16,001 nucleotides of DNA, taken from Fidelibacterota bacterium. Its GTDB lineage: Bacteria; Fidelibacterota; BS150m-G59. The stretch lies in assembly GCA_016784265.1 (NCBI GenBank), contig JADHUZ010000003.1, positions 1-16,001 of the forward strand. Direction: 5' to 3'. The position numbers and the translations under genes were made by a program. The notes beneath the pieces are model-generated. The model did not search any database. It had not been told where the DNA came from and was given only the letters and a program-made list of their open reading frames with translations. Each line of letters opens with the position of its first letter. Positions within the stretch are counted from its first letter, which is position 1. Positions 1 through 6,407 of the stretch are shown piece by piece.

Positions 1-22
1 TCGGTATCAAGATATCGTTCAT
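1..22 (-). CDS. hslU: HslU ATPase subunit, first 7 codons (partial, runs off left edge)
   Basis: An ATG at 22..20 overlaps the TGA stop of hslV in an ATGA junction. The visible codons read M-N-D-I-L-I-P. This fits the start of HslU, the AAA+ unfoldase that feeds HslV, whose N-terminus is usually a short leader followed by a TPREIV-like motif. Gene order hslV-hslU with coupled translation is standard. Only seven codons are visible, so the call rests mainly on context. Confidence 0.6.
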
Positions 23-555
23 TTTAATTCCAGAATTTTAATTTTTTTGTTTGTGTAAATGCAAGTATGCGCGGCAATTTTCATGGCTTCTTTAACAATC
101 TGAGCTGCGTCCAGTTTTGTGTGGCTAATCAGTGCTTCTGCGGCAGATTGCGCATAAGGACCACCGGAGCCGATTGCGAGAATATTTTTATCAGGCTCAA
201 TCACGTTGCCGTCACCAGAAATTAAAAGCATGTTTTTCACATCAGCAACGATTAACATGGCTTCCAGCTGGCGCAAAACCTTATCCATGCGCCACTCTTT
301 TGCAAGTTCAACAGCCGCCCTCGGTAAGTTGCCGCTAAATTCTTCCAATTTCGCTTCAAATTTTTCAAAAAGTGCAAAAGCATCGGCGCTTGCACCGGCA
401 AATCCCGCAAGAACACGACCATCAAACAACTTGCGTATTTTAACAGCTTTGCCTTTTAAAACCGTGTCACCAAAAGTAACTTGTCCATCCCCGCCGATAG
501 CGATTTTTTTTCCGCTTCGCACAGCGAGGATTGTTGTAGATTGTATTTTTTTCAT
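19..555 (-). CDS. hslV: ATP-dependent protease proteolytic subunit HslV
   Basis: HslV is the threonine peptidase of the cytoplasmic HslUV (ClpQY) proteasome-like protease. It forms double hexamers that degrade proteins unfolded by HslU. The 178-residue length is typical. The family motif TTILAVR starts at residue 7, so Thr7 becomes the catalytic N-terminal nucleophile after removal of a six-residue propeptide (MKKIQS). The strings [21 protein letters not shown] and the IGSGG loop are also family hallmarks. An AGGA lies before the ATG, and the gene begins 8 nt after the rpoN stop. Its stop overlaps the hslU start. It is probably the penultimate or a late gene of the long panD-to-hslU operon. 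No truncation is seen. Confidence 0.97.
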   Translation of the reverse strand: MKKIQSTTILAVRSGKKIAIGGDGQVTFGDTVLKGKAVKIRKLFDGRVLAGFAGASADAFALFEKFEAKLEEFSGNLPRAAVELAKEWRMDKVLRQLEAMLIVADVKNMLLISGDGNVIEPDKNILAIGSGGPYAQSAAEALISHTKLDAAQIVKEAMKIAAHTCIYTNKKIKILELK

Positions 556-563
556 AGATTTTC

Positions 564-1916
564 CTATAATTTTCTCCGAAATCGAGACGGTAAAATTCCT
601 AAAATTTCACGATATTTTGCAACAGTTCTTCTTGCAACTTTCAAGCTTTTTTTTGAAAGCAGTTTGGATATTTTTTCATCGGTGTGAGGATGAGAGCTAT
701 TTTCAGAATCAACAAGTATTTTAATTTGCTCTTTGACCATTGCATTGGTTGCTTCGGAGTTTTCATGAATTTTATGAGTTGTAAAAAATGCTCGAAGCTC
801 AAACACACCAAAAGGCGTTTGAATAAATTTATCGTTTACTGCGCGACTTACTGTTGACAAATCCATCTCGATATCGTTAGCGATTTCACTCATTGTCAGA
901 GGTTCGATGGTTTTTCCGTCTGTCTCAATAAATTTCTTCTGTTTTTTTATGATGGCTTCCGCGACACGGACAATCGTTTGTTTTCGTTCAGCCAGCGATT
1001 GTATAAATTGTGTTGCGGAAATAAACTTTTCTTTTAAAAAGGATTTTGAGTTCGGATCCATTTTTTTTAGTGATTGCATCATGTTCAAATAAACAGGATT
1101 GATTTGCAAGTTCGGAATTTTATCGCTCAGTGTTGTTATTTTATTCCGTTGTGATGAGATTTCCAGAAGCAGATCTGGAAGCACTTGGTTTGTTGCTGGA
1201 TTTGTGCTGTCTTCGCCCGGACGCGGATTAAAATGAGAAATAACATCCGAATATTGCTGGATTTGCTCTTTGGTTATGCCTTGTTCGTAAATAGATTCAA
1301 ACCGTCGGTTTGCGAAATTATCGAAATGTTCCTTAATAAAATCATAAACCTGTGGTTTTTCCGCGCGCTTTGCTTGAATTAGCAAACACTCTTTTAAATC
1401 TCGCGCGGCAATGCCGGGTGGATCTAATTTTTGAATTATTTTTAAAACTCGAAGCACCAGATGTTTATCTGTAGAAATGTTGCCGGCAATTACTTCCGGG
1501 TGCATCACAAAATATCCGTTTTTATCCAAATTGTACACAATTTGCTCGGCAATTTGATGCATTGTTTCGTCCAAATTGTAATCCCGCAATTGTTCAAACA
1601 AAGAGTCGGCTTGCGTTTTTTCGTTTGGCACGAACGTAAACATATCAGTTGATTTTTGGGTCGAGCTGGCAGGAAAAGAATCATCATAATTTGGGAAAAA
1701 GTCTTCAATGTCAAACTCTTCGGTGTTTTCCTGCTCGTCTGGATTTACGTCCTCTTCTTCCTGTTCAACCGAATCGAGAAATGGATTTTTTTCCATTTCT
1801 TGATAAATTCGTTGTTCTATTGCAAGTCTATTGATTTGCAACAACTTGCTTGTTAAAATTTGTCGAGGAGATATCCGCTGTTTTTGGGACTGCGATTGTT
1901 TTAATTTAGACATCAT
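564..1916 (-). CDS. rpoN: RNA polymerase sigma-54 factor RpoN
   Basis: Sigma-54 directs RNA polymerase to -24/-12 promoters and needs an AAA+ activator to open them. The 450-residue protein shows the three classic regions. Residues 1-45 are a Gln/Leu-rich region I that contacts activators. Residues about 50-80 form a strongly acidic region II. Region III carries the core-binding part, a helix-turn-helix around 345-385 and the diagnostic RpoN box [10 protein letters not shown] at 428-437. The ATG at 1916 overlaps the lptB TGA (ATGA); a second ATG follows directly (MM). An lptB-rpoN pairing is common in Gram-negative bacteria. The matching activator-type helix-turn-helix at the right edge of the window shows that sigma-54 control is used here, but I see no convincing -24/-12 promoter inside the window. 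Confidence 0.97.
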   Translation of the reverse strand: MMSKLKQSQSQKQRISPRQILTSKLLQINRLAIEQRIYQEMEKNPFLDSVEQEEEDVNPDEQENTEEFDIEDFFPNYDDSFPASSTQKSTDMFTFVPNEKTQADSLFEQLRDYNLDETMHQIAEQIVYNLDKNGYFVMHPEVIAGNISTDKHLVLRVLKIIQKLDPPGIAARDLKECLLIQAKRAEKPQVYDFIKEHFDNFANRRFESIYEQGITKEQIQQYSDVISHFNPRPGEDSTNPATNQVLPDLLLEISSQRNKITTLSDKIPNLQINPVYLNMMQSLKKMDPNSKSFLKEKFISATQFIQSLAERKQTIVRVAEAIIKKQKKFIETDGKTIEPLTMSEIANDIEMDLSTVSRAVNDKFIQTPFGVFELRAFFTTHKIHENSEATNAMVKEQIKILVDSENSSHPHTDEKISKLLSKKSLKVARRTVAKYREILGILPSRFRRKL

Positions 1917-2641
1917 CGCTGCAAAACGAATTTTTCACCGAGATATTTTTCCTTGACAAAGCGATCTGTTGCAAGGTCTTCGGCGGTTCCCTCTCGGACA
2001 ATTTTTCCATCAACGAGCAAATATGCTCTGTCGGTAATTGCCAAAGTTTCATGAACATTATGATCCGTTATGAGAATGCCGATATTTCTTTTTGCTAAAT
2101 TTCTGATGATCGATTGCAAGTCCTCTGCCGTGATTGGATCAATACCGACAAATGGCTCGTCTAACAACAAAAACTTTGGATTAACCACGAGTGCACGCGC
2201 AACCTCTGTTCTGCGTCGCTCGCCACCAGAAAGAGATGCGGCTTTTTGGTCTTTTAGATTTTCCAGCCGGAAGTCTTTGAGGTGTTGTTGCACAATTTCG
2301 TGTTTTTCTTGTTTGGAAAAAGAGAGTCTGTCCAAAACGATATGTAGGTTTTGAGAAACTGTAAGCCCTGAAAACACAGAAGACTCTTGTGGAAGATATC
2401 CTATTCCGCTCCGCGCTCTTTTATACATCGGCAGATTTGTGATATCGTGGTTTTCCAAAAACACGTTGCCTCCGTGAGGCTTTAAAAATCCGACAGTCAT
2501 ATTGAAAGTCGTTGTTTTTCCCGCGCCATTTGGACCGAGCAACCCGACAACTTCACCACGTTCTACACAAACAGAAACATCTCTGACAACTGTTTTTTTC
2601 CCAAATCGACGAGATAAATTATTAGTTTGCAGCGCGCTCAT
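1913..2641 (-). CDS. lptB: LPS export ABC transporter ATP-binding protein LptB
   Basis: LptB is the cytoplasmic ATPase that, with LptF/LptG and LptC, extracts LPS from the inner membrane. I chose the ATG at 2641 (242 aa, MSALQTNN). It lies one base after the lptC stop and matches the family start, whereas the in-frame extension to 2692 only overlaps lptC. Visible motifs: Walker A GPNGAGKTT at 36-44, Q-loop YLPQE near 82-86, signature LSGGE at 137-141, Walker B FLLLDEP near 157-163 and the switch His in ITDHNV at 191-196. YLPQESSVF is the LptB version of the Q-loop region and separates it from generic ABC ATPases. It overlaps rpoN by 4 nt. Confidence 0.96.
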   Translation of the reverse strand: MSALQTNNLSRRFGKKTVVRDVSVCVERGEVVGLLGPNGAGKTTTFNMTVGFLKPHGGNVFLENHDITNLPMYKRARSGIGYLPQESSVFSGLTVSQNLHIVLDRLSFSKQEKHEIVQQHLKDFRLENLKDQKAASLSGGERRRTEVARALVVNPKFLLLDEPFVGIDPITAEDLQSIIRNLAKRNIGILITDHNVHETLAITDRAYLLVDGKIVREGTAEDLATDRFVKEKYLGEKFVLQR

Positions 2642-2642
2642 T

Positions 2643-3170
2643 TTAATCTTGCTTAAACTTTCCTGTCGGCATTTCAATCTTCCAATTTTCAAGATTCACA
2701 TCCGATTCAAATCCAACGCCCCACAATGTATCTTTTGTTGTGCGGAACTCCACGCTATCTTTTGTATAAATCCATTCCTGTTGCGAATCAAAAAAGAGCG
2801 AAGTTGTCAGTAACACAAGCCCGCTATCTGTTTTTACAAAAATGTTACCAAAAGCATACATATCGTTTGTTTGCTTGTTCAGCGTTGCCGTGTTGGCAAT
2901 TAAATTGGAAATATGTCCATTTTTCTGGTCGTAAAAATCCACAGAAATTTCGTCTTCAAAATTAATAATCGGATCTTCTGGATATTGAAAGGTGTGTCCC
3001 GCGGACACGACAACATTGAGCCGACCTTCAGTCGAAACAGAAATTTTGGACTCCCAACTTTCCATTTTGGGAATAAGAGCGCTGTTTTCCGGCTCGTGAA
3101 CTTCTGTTTGTTGTCGGCATGCTATGATGAGCGCAATGCAGGCAAAAACCCATATTTTATTCTGCGCCAT
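2643..3170 (-). CDS. lptC: LPS export periplasmic protein LptC, predicted lipoprotein form
   Basis: The 175-residue protein begins with a short signal ending in IIAC, giving a lipidated Cys at 18. It is followed by a beta-rich LptC/OstA-like domain with repeated short strands (for example MYAFGNIFVKT and LLTTSLFFDS) and a WIYTKDSVEF stretch. LptC bridges the inner-membrane LptBFG transporter to LptA in the periplasm. The E. coli protein keeps an uncleaved helix, while lipoprotein forms are found in Bacteroidetes-like lineages. Its position between kdsC (14-nt overlap) and lptB strongly supports the assignment. Sequence similarity in this family is low, so context carries much of the weight. 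Confidence 0.85.
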   Translation of the reverse strand: MAQNKIWVFACIALIIACRQQTEVHEPENSALIPKMESWESKISVSTEGRLNVVVSAGHTFQYPEDPIINFEDEISVDFYDQKNGHISNLIANTATLNKQTNDMYAFGNIFVKTDSGLVLLTTSLFFDSQQEWIYTKDSVEFRTTKDTLWGVGFESDVNLENWKIEMPTGKFKQD

Positions 3171-3702
3171 ATTTTTCTTTCATGATTTTTTGCAGAGCGT
3201 CTTCAAAGCGTCCCGCGCCGTACAGAATAAAATCTATCGCATCGCGAAAGCCGCAATCACCGCCAGGATTGGGCGTTATGTAATCCGCAATTTTTTTGAT
3301 CTCTTTTCGTGCGTTGAGCGGTGCTATTTTTATCCCCGCTTTTTGCATTGGCAACCAATCAATTAAATCGTCTCCGATGTATGCGATTTCTTCGTCGGAA
3401 CAACAGAATCGTTTCTTTAACTCTTCGTAAACAATTATTTTTTTCGGCGTTTGAAACAGCACGTCTTCAAGATCTAATTCTTTAGCCCACTTTTCCGTTG
3501 CCTCCGATTTTCTCCCAGAAATCATGGCAAAAGCAATCCCAGCCGCACGCAACAGCGCGATGCCCAAGCCATCAGCGGGGCAGAACTTTTTTAATTCTTG
3601 TTCCTTGCTAATGTATATTCCGCCGTCGGTTAACACGCCGTCAACATCGCTAATCACAAGTTTTATTCTCTTCAATCTATTTTTTATTGTTTTATCAATC
3701 AT
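3157..3702 (-). CDS. kdsC: 3-deoxy-D-manno-octulosonate 8-phosphate phosphatase KdsC
   Basis: KdsC dephosphorylates Kdo-8-phosphate to Kdo, the step before CMP-Kdo activation. This 181-residue HAD hydrolase without a cap domain shows motif I SDVDGVLTDG (nucleophile Asp19, Asp21), motif II Ser/Arg in ISGRK at 61-65, a Lys in TPKK near 85-88 and motif III YIGDDLIDW with Asp111/Asp112. GGDCGFRDAIDFIL near the end is the KdsC-type tail. The segment FCPADGLGI replaces the more usual basic residue before the conserved DG. The ATG at 3702 lies 8 nt inside the end of waaA, pointing to coupled translation with the enzyme that uses the product after activation. Confidence 0.93.
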   Translation of the reverse strand: MIDKTIKNRLKRIKLVISDVDGVLTDGGIYISKEQELKKFCPADGLGIALLRAAGIAFAMISGRKSEATEKWAKELDLEDVLFQTPKKIIVYEELKKRFCCSDEEIAYIGDDLIDWLPMQKAGIKIAPLNARKEIKKIADYITPNPGGDCGFRDAIDFILYGAGRFEDALQKIMKEKYGAE

Positions 3703-4912
3703 TGTTTATCCACTTTAAAATTTTATCAACAGCCCCTGTTTTTTCGTTCACAAACGACGAAACCGCCACATTTCTTTTCTCGCCGCACGATTTATTCACG
3801 AAAGCAAGCAGGCTTTCGCTCGTTTGAACGACTTGAACGAACCCTAAATTTACCAATTCTATTGCCTCTTCCAAAATGCCAAAATTTGGACCAAACGCAA
3901 TAAAATTTTCGTAAACAGCCGGCTCAATGACAGAATGTACTCCTGCGCCAAAGCCACCACCAACGTATGCAATGTTTGTATGGCGATAGATATCAGGCAA
4001 AACGCCAACAACATCAATTAGCAAAATCTGCTTATCTTTTTGAAAACGACTCCATTTTGAATATGTTGCGTTGCTTCTTTCCAAAAAATTTACATATCGC
4101 CGGATTGATTTTTTATCAGGTTCGTGAGGAACCAAAACAATTAAGCACTTCGGCCGATCTTTTAGCAATTGTCGAATAACAGGGAAAACAATCGGCTCAT
4201 CGCTTTTTAATAAACTTGCAAAAACGATACTTGTTGAATTTTCCAGTTGCGCGAACCCGGAAAACTTCTGCTTTCGGCGCACAATTTGATCGAATCGTGT
4301 ATCTCCGGCAACAACAATTTTTTCTTTATCGCAAAATTGTGCCCATCGCTTTGCTGAGATAGAATTCATTGTAAAAACAGCATCAACGTTTTTGAATAGA
4401 TTTTTATGAAACGCTGTTAGCAAAAATCGCCTTGAATTTCTGTGTAAATTTGCGTTAATGAGAGCAGTTTTCGCACCAAAATTTTTTGCAGCGATTAGAT
4501 GATAAGGCCATAAATCATGGCGGGAAATCACCCATTTTTCAGGGGAAATAAGCCGAACAAATTTGCGTGCATTTCTCTTTGTATCGAAAGGGAGATAGGT
4601 TACAATATCAGCGCGGTGATCATTTTTCGCATGTTGGTAAATAGTTGACGAAAAAACGGTCAAAATTGTATTCCATTCGGAGCGGTCAATTTTGTCGAGA
4701 ATCGGCTTGATTTGTTCGTATTCTCCAGCGGAAGCGGCATGAAGCCATAATTTATTTTTGTTTGCGTCAAGCGCTTGTATGCGCGGCAGAAGCGATGCAA
4801 AATCTTCTTTTCGCTCGCGAAGCATGGATTTTGCTTTTTTGGAAAGCAAGCGCAAAACTCGTAATCCCAACAAAGCCAGGAAGACGAATGCGGAATAGAT
4901 TTTAAGCAACAT
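3695..4912 (-). CDS. waaA: 3-deoxy-D-manno-octulosonic acid transferase WaaA (KdtA)
   Basis: WaaA moves Kdo from CMP-Kdo to lipid A precursor at the inner face of the inner membrane. I start it at ATG 4912 (405 aa), which places the typical family anchor MLLKIYSAFVFLALLGL at the very N-terminus. A GTG at 4948 would add 12 polar residues and overlap the upstream small gene more deeply. Visible motifs: HAASAGEYEQ near 58-67 with the catalytic Glu, the PHEPDK motif in the second Rossmann domain and GGGFGAGVHSVIEPAVY, the CMP-sugar-binding GT30 signature. It overlaps the CWC gene by 11 nt and kdsC by 8 nt. No good Shine-Dalgarno is seen, consistent with coupling. Confidence 0.94.
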   Translation of the reverse strand: MLLKIYSAFVFLALLGLRVLRLLSKKAKSMLRERKEDFASLLPRIQALDANKNKLWLHAASAGEYEQIKPILDKIDRSEWNTILTVFSSTIYQHAKNDHRADIVTYLPFDTKRNARKFVRLISPEKWVISRHDLWPYHLIAAKNFGAKTALINANLHRNSRRFLLTAFHKNLFKNVDAVFTMNSISAKRWAQFCDKEKIVVAGDTRFDQIVRRKQKFSGFAQLENSTSIVFASLLKSDEPIVFPVIRQLLKDRPKCLIVLVPHEPDKKSIRRYVNFLERSNATYSKWSRFQKDKQILLIDVVGVLPDIYRHTNIAYVGGGFGAGVHSVIEPAVYENFIAFGPNFGILEEAIELVNLGFVQVVQTSESLLAFVNKSCGEKRNVAVSSFVNEKTGAVDKILKWINND

Positions 4913-5081
4913 GATTTTCTGTTGGTTTTTGTCTTTGTAGGCAATCACGACACAAGCACGATGATGTTTTCTTCGTTTTTCTTGGCGAAACTTTCATACA
5001 CCAACATGCCTTTTTCCCGAGAGCGATTTCGCAAATAAATCGTTTGCCGCACTGTGGACAGCGGCTATAAATATCTGACAA
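4902..5081 (-). CDS. Small cysteine-rich CWC family protein
   Basis: This is a short gene of about 59 residues with the pattern CPQC, then a single Cys, CWC, and CLCRDC: eight cysteines that look like a zinc- or metal-binding knuckle. The spacing matches the family I know as cysteine-rich CWC (Cys_rich_CWC), whose function is unknown. No ATG is available. I use the TTG at 5081 (leading to SDIYSRCPQC), and a TTG at 5108 would add nine residues. It overlaps the end of panD by 17 nt and the start of waaA by 11 nt. The clear Cys motifs in this frame, not the length, make it a real gene. Confidence 0.75.
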   Translation of the reverse strand: MSDIYSRCPQCGKRFICEIALGKKACWCMKVSPRKTKKTSSCLCRDCLQRQKPTENHVA

Positions 5082-5406
5082 ATTTGTTTTCTTTGTCAAC
5101 AAGCACAACGAGAGGTTTTATCGGCTTGTCTGAAAGTTCAAATCCCATGATAATAATTTCATCTCCGGATTTGATCAAATGTGCGGCAGCACCATTCATT
5201 TCGATTGAACATGAACCGCGTTTTCCAGCAATGATATAAGTTTCCGCCCGAGCACCGGAAGTATTGCTTGCCACAAGGACTTTCTCTCCAACAATGAATC
5301 CTGCCATTTCGACAAGATCCTCATCAATCGTTATGCTGCCGATATAATCAACATCTGCCGCAGTAACGATTGCTTTGTGAATTTTAGATCGTAAAAACCA
5401 TCTCAT
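5065..5406 (-). CDS. panD: Aspartate 1-decarboxylase PanD
   Basis: PanD converts L-aspartate to beta-alanine for pantothenate and coenzyme A. It is made as a pro-enzyme that cuts itself between Gly and Ser to form a pyruvoyl group. The 113-residue protein shows the cleavage site YIGSITIDED with the Gly23-Ser24 bond, the conserved SKIHKA Lys near 8, GARAETYIIAGKRGS (active-site Arg/Tyr) and LNGAAA-like MNGAAAHL. It appears to be the first gene of the left operon. A sigma-70-like promoter lies just upstream, and the leader is short with no obvious Shine-Dalgarno. Linkage to LPS genes is presumably operonic convenience rather than a shared pathway. Confidence 0.96.
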   Translation of the reverse strand: MRWFLRSKIHKAIVTAADVDYIGSITIDEDLVEMAGFIVGEKVLVASNTSGARAETYIIAGKRGSCSIEMNGAAAHLIKSGDEIIIMGFELSDKPIKPLVVLVDKENKFVRYL

Positions 5407-5423
5407 TTGAACAATATCCGAAT

Positions 5424-5452
5424 TTTATATAATTTAAATCGACGAAAAACAA
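5424..5452 (-). promoter_or_regulatory. Predicted sigma-70-type promoter for the panD operon
   Basis: Read on the minus strand, a TTGTTT box (5452..5447) is followed by a 17-nt spacer and a TATAAA box (5429..5424). Transcription would begin about 11 nt before the panD ATG. The -35 box overlaps the U-tract and last stem bases of the fliG terminator. AT-rich DNA yields such matches by chance, so this is tentative. Confidence 0.4.
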
Positions 5453-5478
5453 GAGCAACAAAAAAACGTTGTGTCTTG
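5445..5478 (-). terminator. Intrinsic terminator after fliG
   Basis: On the minus strand, CAAGA-CA-CAAC (5478..5468) pairs with GTTG-C-TCTTG (5459..5450) around an 8-nt T-rich loop. Five T follow (5449..5445). There are nine pairs with a small asymmetric internal loop. It begins 6 nt after the fliG stop and lies before the panD promoter, so it would separate the motor genes from the LPS operon. Confidence 0.5.
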
Positions 5479-5483
5479 TCTGG

Positions 5484-6407
5484 CTATTCGATAAAATCAC
5501 CCTCTAAATAATCCTCAAGATTTAATTTTCCCTCTTCAGACATTTCGCGCAAACGAGAAAGAATGGTGTTTTGGGCAGATTCAACAACACGGCGGAGTTG
5601 TGGCCCGCTCACCAAATCCATCTCATCCTCCAAGATCATCCTCACTTTTTCCGGTTGTACGCTGATGATTTTATCAACAAGATCTTTGAGTTGTCCTTTT
5701 AACGAAAGCGCAATATCTCTTGCCTCAACACCCTTAAAGACCTCGCGCAGCTCTTCATCAGGAAGGTATTTCAAGTCCTCAAACTGAAGATGGTGTTTTT
5801 TGACTTCTTTTGCAAGATCCGGATTTTCTTTCTGCAGACGTTCAAAAAATTGCTGTCCGGCTCGCATGCCCATCAGATCAATCATTTTTGCAAGATTTTC
5901 ACTGCCGCCCTTTTCGTAAGATACGTCCGGTGGCAACGCATGAGATTTTTCTCGTAAATCTGCTGCAATGGACAGCATTCCTTCGTACGGCAAATCGCCC
6001 GGATCGCCAACCGTTACCATAATTTTTGCCTGTTCTTCCGGTGTAAACATTTTAACTACACGATATTGCTTTTTTACATCTACCTGAGCAATCGCGATAG
6101 CGATCACGCGCACAGGCTCGTTTCTCAGTAGGTAAAAAATTTGATCTTCGGATAAATGTTGCAAAAATTCAAAGGGTTGATTGGTATCGTCGGATTTGAA
6201 TTTATCCGAAAGAAATTCGAAATAAAATTCTTCGACGATTTTTTTTCGGACAGACAGAGAAAATTTTTCAAGCGATTCCATTTCTTTGCGAACCTTCTGA
6301 ATCTCGTCTTCTTTTAAGTCTTTGAAAACGGACAAAGCGAGATTCTGCCCGAGAGTTTGAAAAATAATTGCAATCTTTTGATGTCCTGTTGGTGTTATTT
6401 CTGCCAT
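5484..6407 (-). CDS. fliG: FliG-family motor switch (rotor) protein
   Basis: FliG is the cytoplasmic rotor protein that binds the FliF tail through its N-domain and receives torque from MotA through its C-terminal domain. The 307-residue protein is slightly shorter than usual (about 330). Residues 1-75 are the N-domain, with PFEFL at 78-82 opening the middle domain. HLQFEDL at 206-212, DIALSLKGQLK at 231-241 and the charged torque helix LEDEMDLVSG at 259-268 mark the C-terminal domain. The usual EHPQ motif of the middle domain reads NEPVR here, and MFVFEDI reads HLQFEDL. Its ATG overlaps the last base of the FliF-like stop (TAATG). No fliM or fliN is adjacent. Family assignment is firm; a role in a classical flagellum is not. 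Confidence 0.9.
   Translation of the reverse strand: MAEITPTGHQKIAIIFQTLGQNLALSVFKDLKEDEIQKVRKEMESLEKFSLSVRKKIVEEFYFEFLSDKFKSDDTNQPFEFLQHLSEDQIFYLLRNEPVRVIAIAIAQVDVKKQYRVVKMFTPEEQAKIMVTVGDPGDLPYEGMLSIAADLREKSHALPPDVSYEKGGSENLAKMIDLMGMRAGQQFFERLQKENPDLAKEVKKHHLQFEDLKYLPDEELREVFKGVEARDIALSLKGQLKDLVDKIISVQPEKVRMILEDEMDLVSGPQLRRVVESAQNTILSRLREMSEEGKLNLEDYLEGDFIE

Noticed and set aside
206..724. Plus-strand open frame of 172 codons opposite hslV and rpoN
   Set aside because: It is the antisense shadow of two firmly identified genes and its translation shows no domain or sensible composition.
2642..2692. N-terminal extension of LptB to 2692
   Set aside because: The extra 17 residues overlap lptC and have no counterpart in the family; ATG 2641 fits the family start.
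4902..5108. Longer form of the CWC gene from TTG 5108
   Set aside because: It adds nine residues that only read through panD codons; the shorter TTG at 5081 keeps all cysteines. The choice remains open, so the shorter form is listed.
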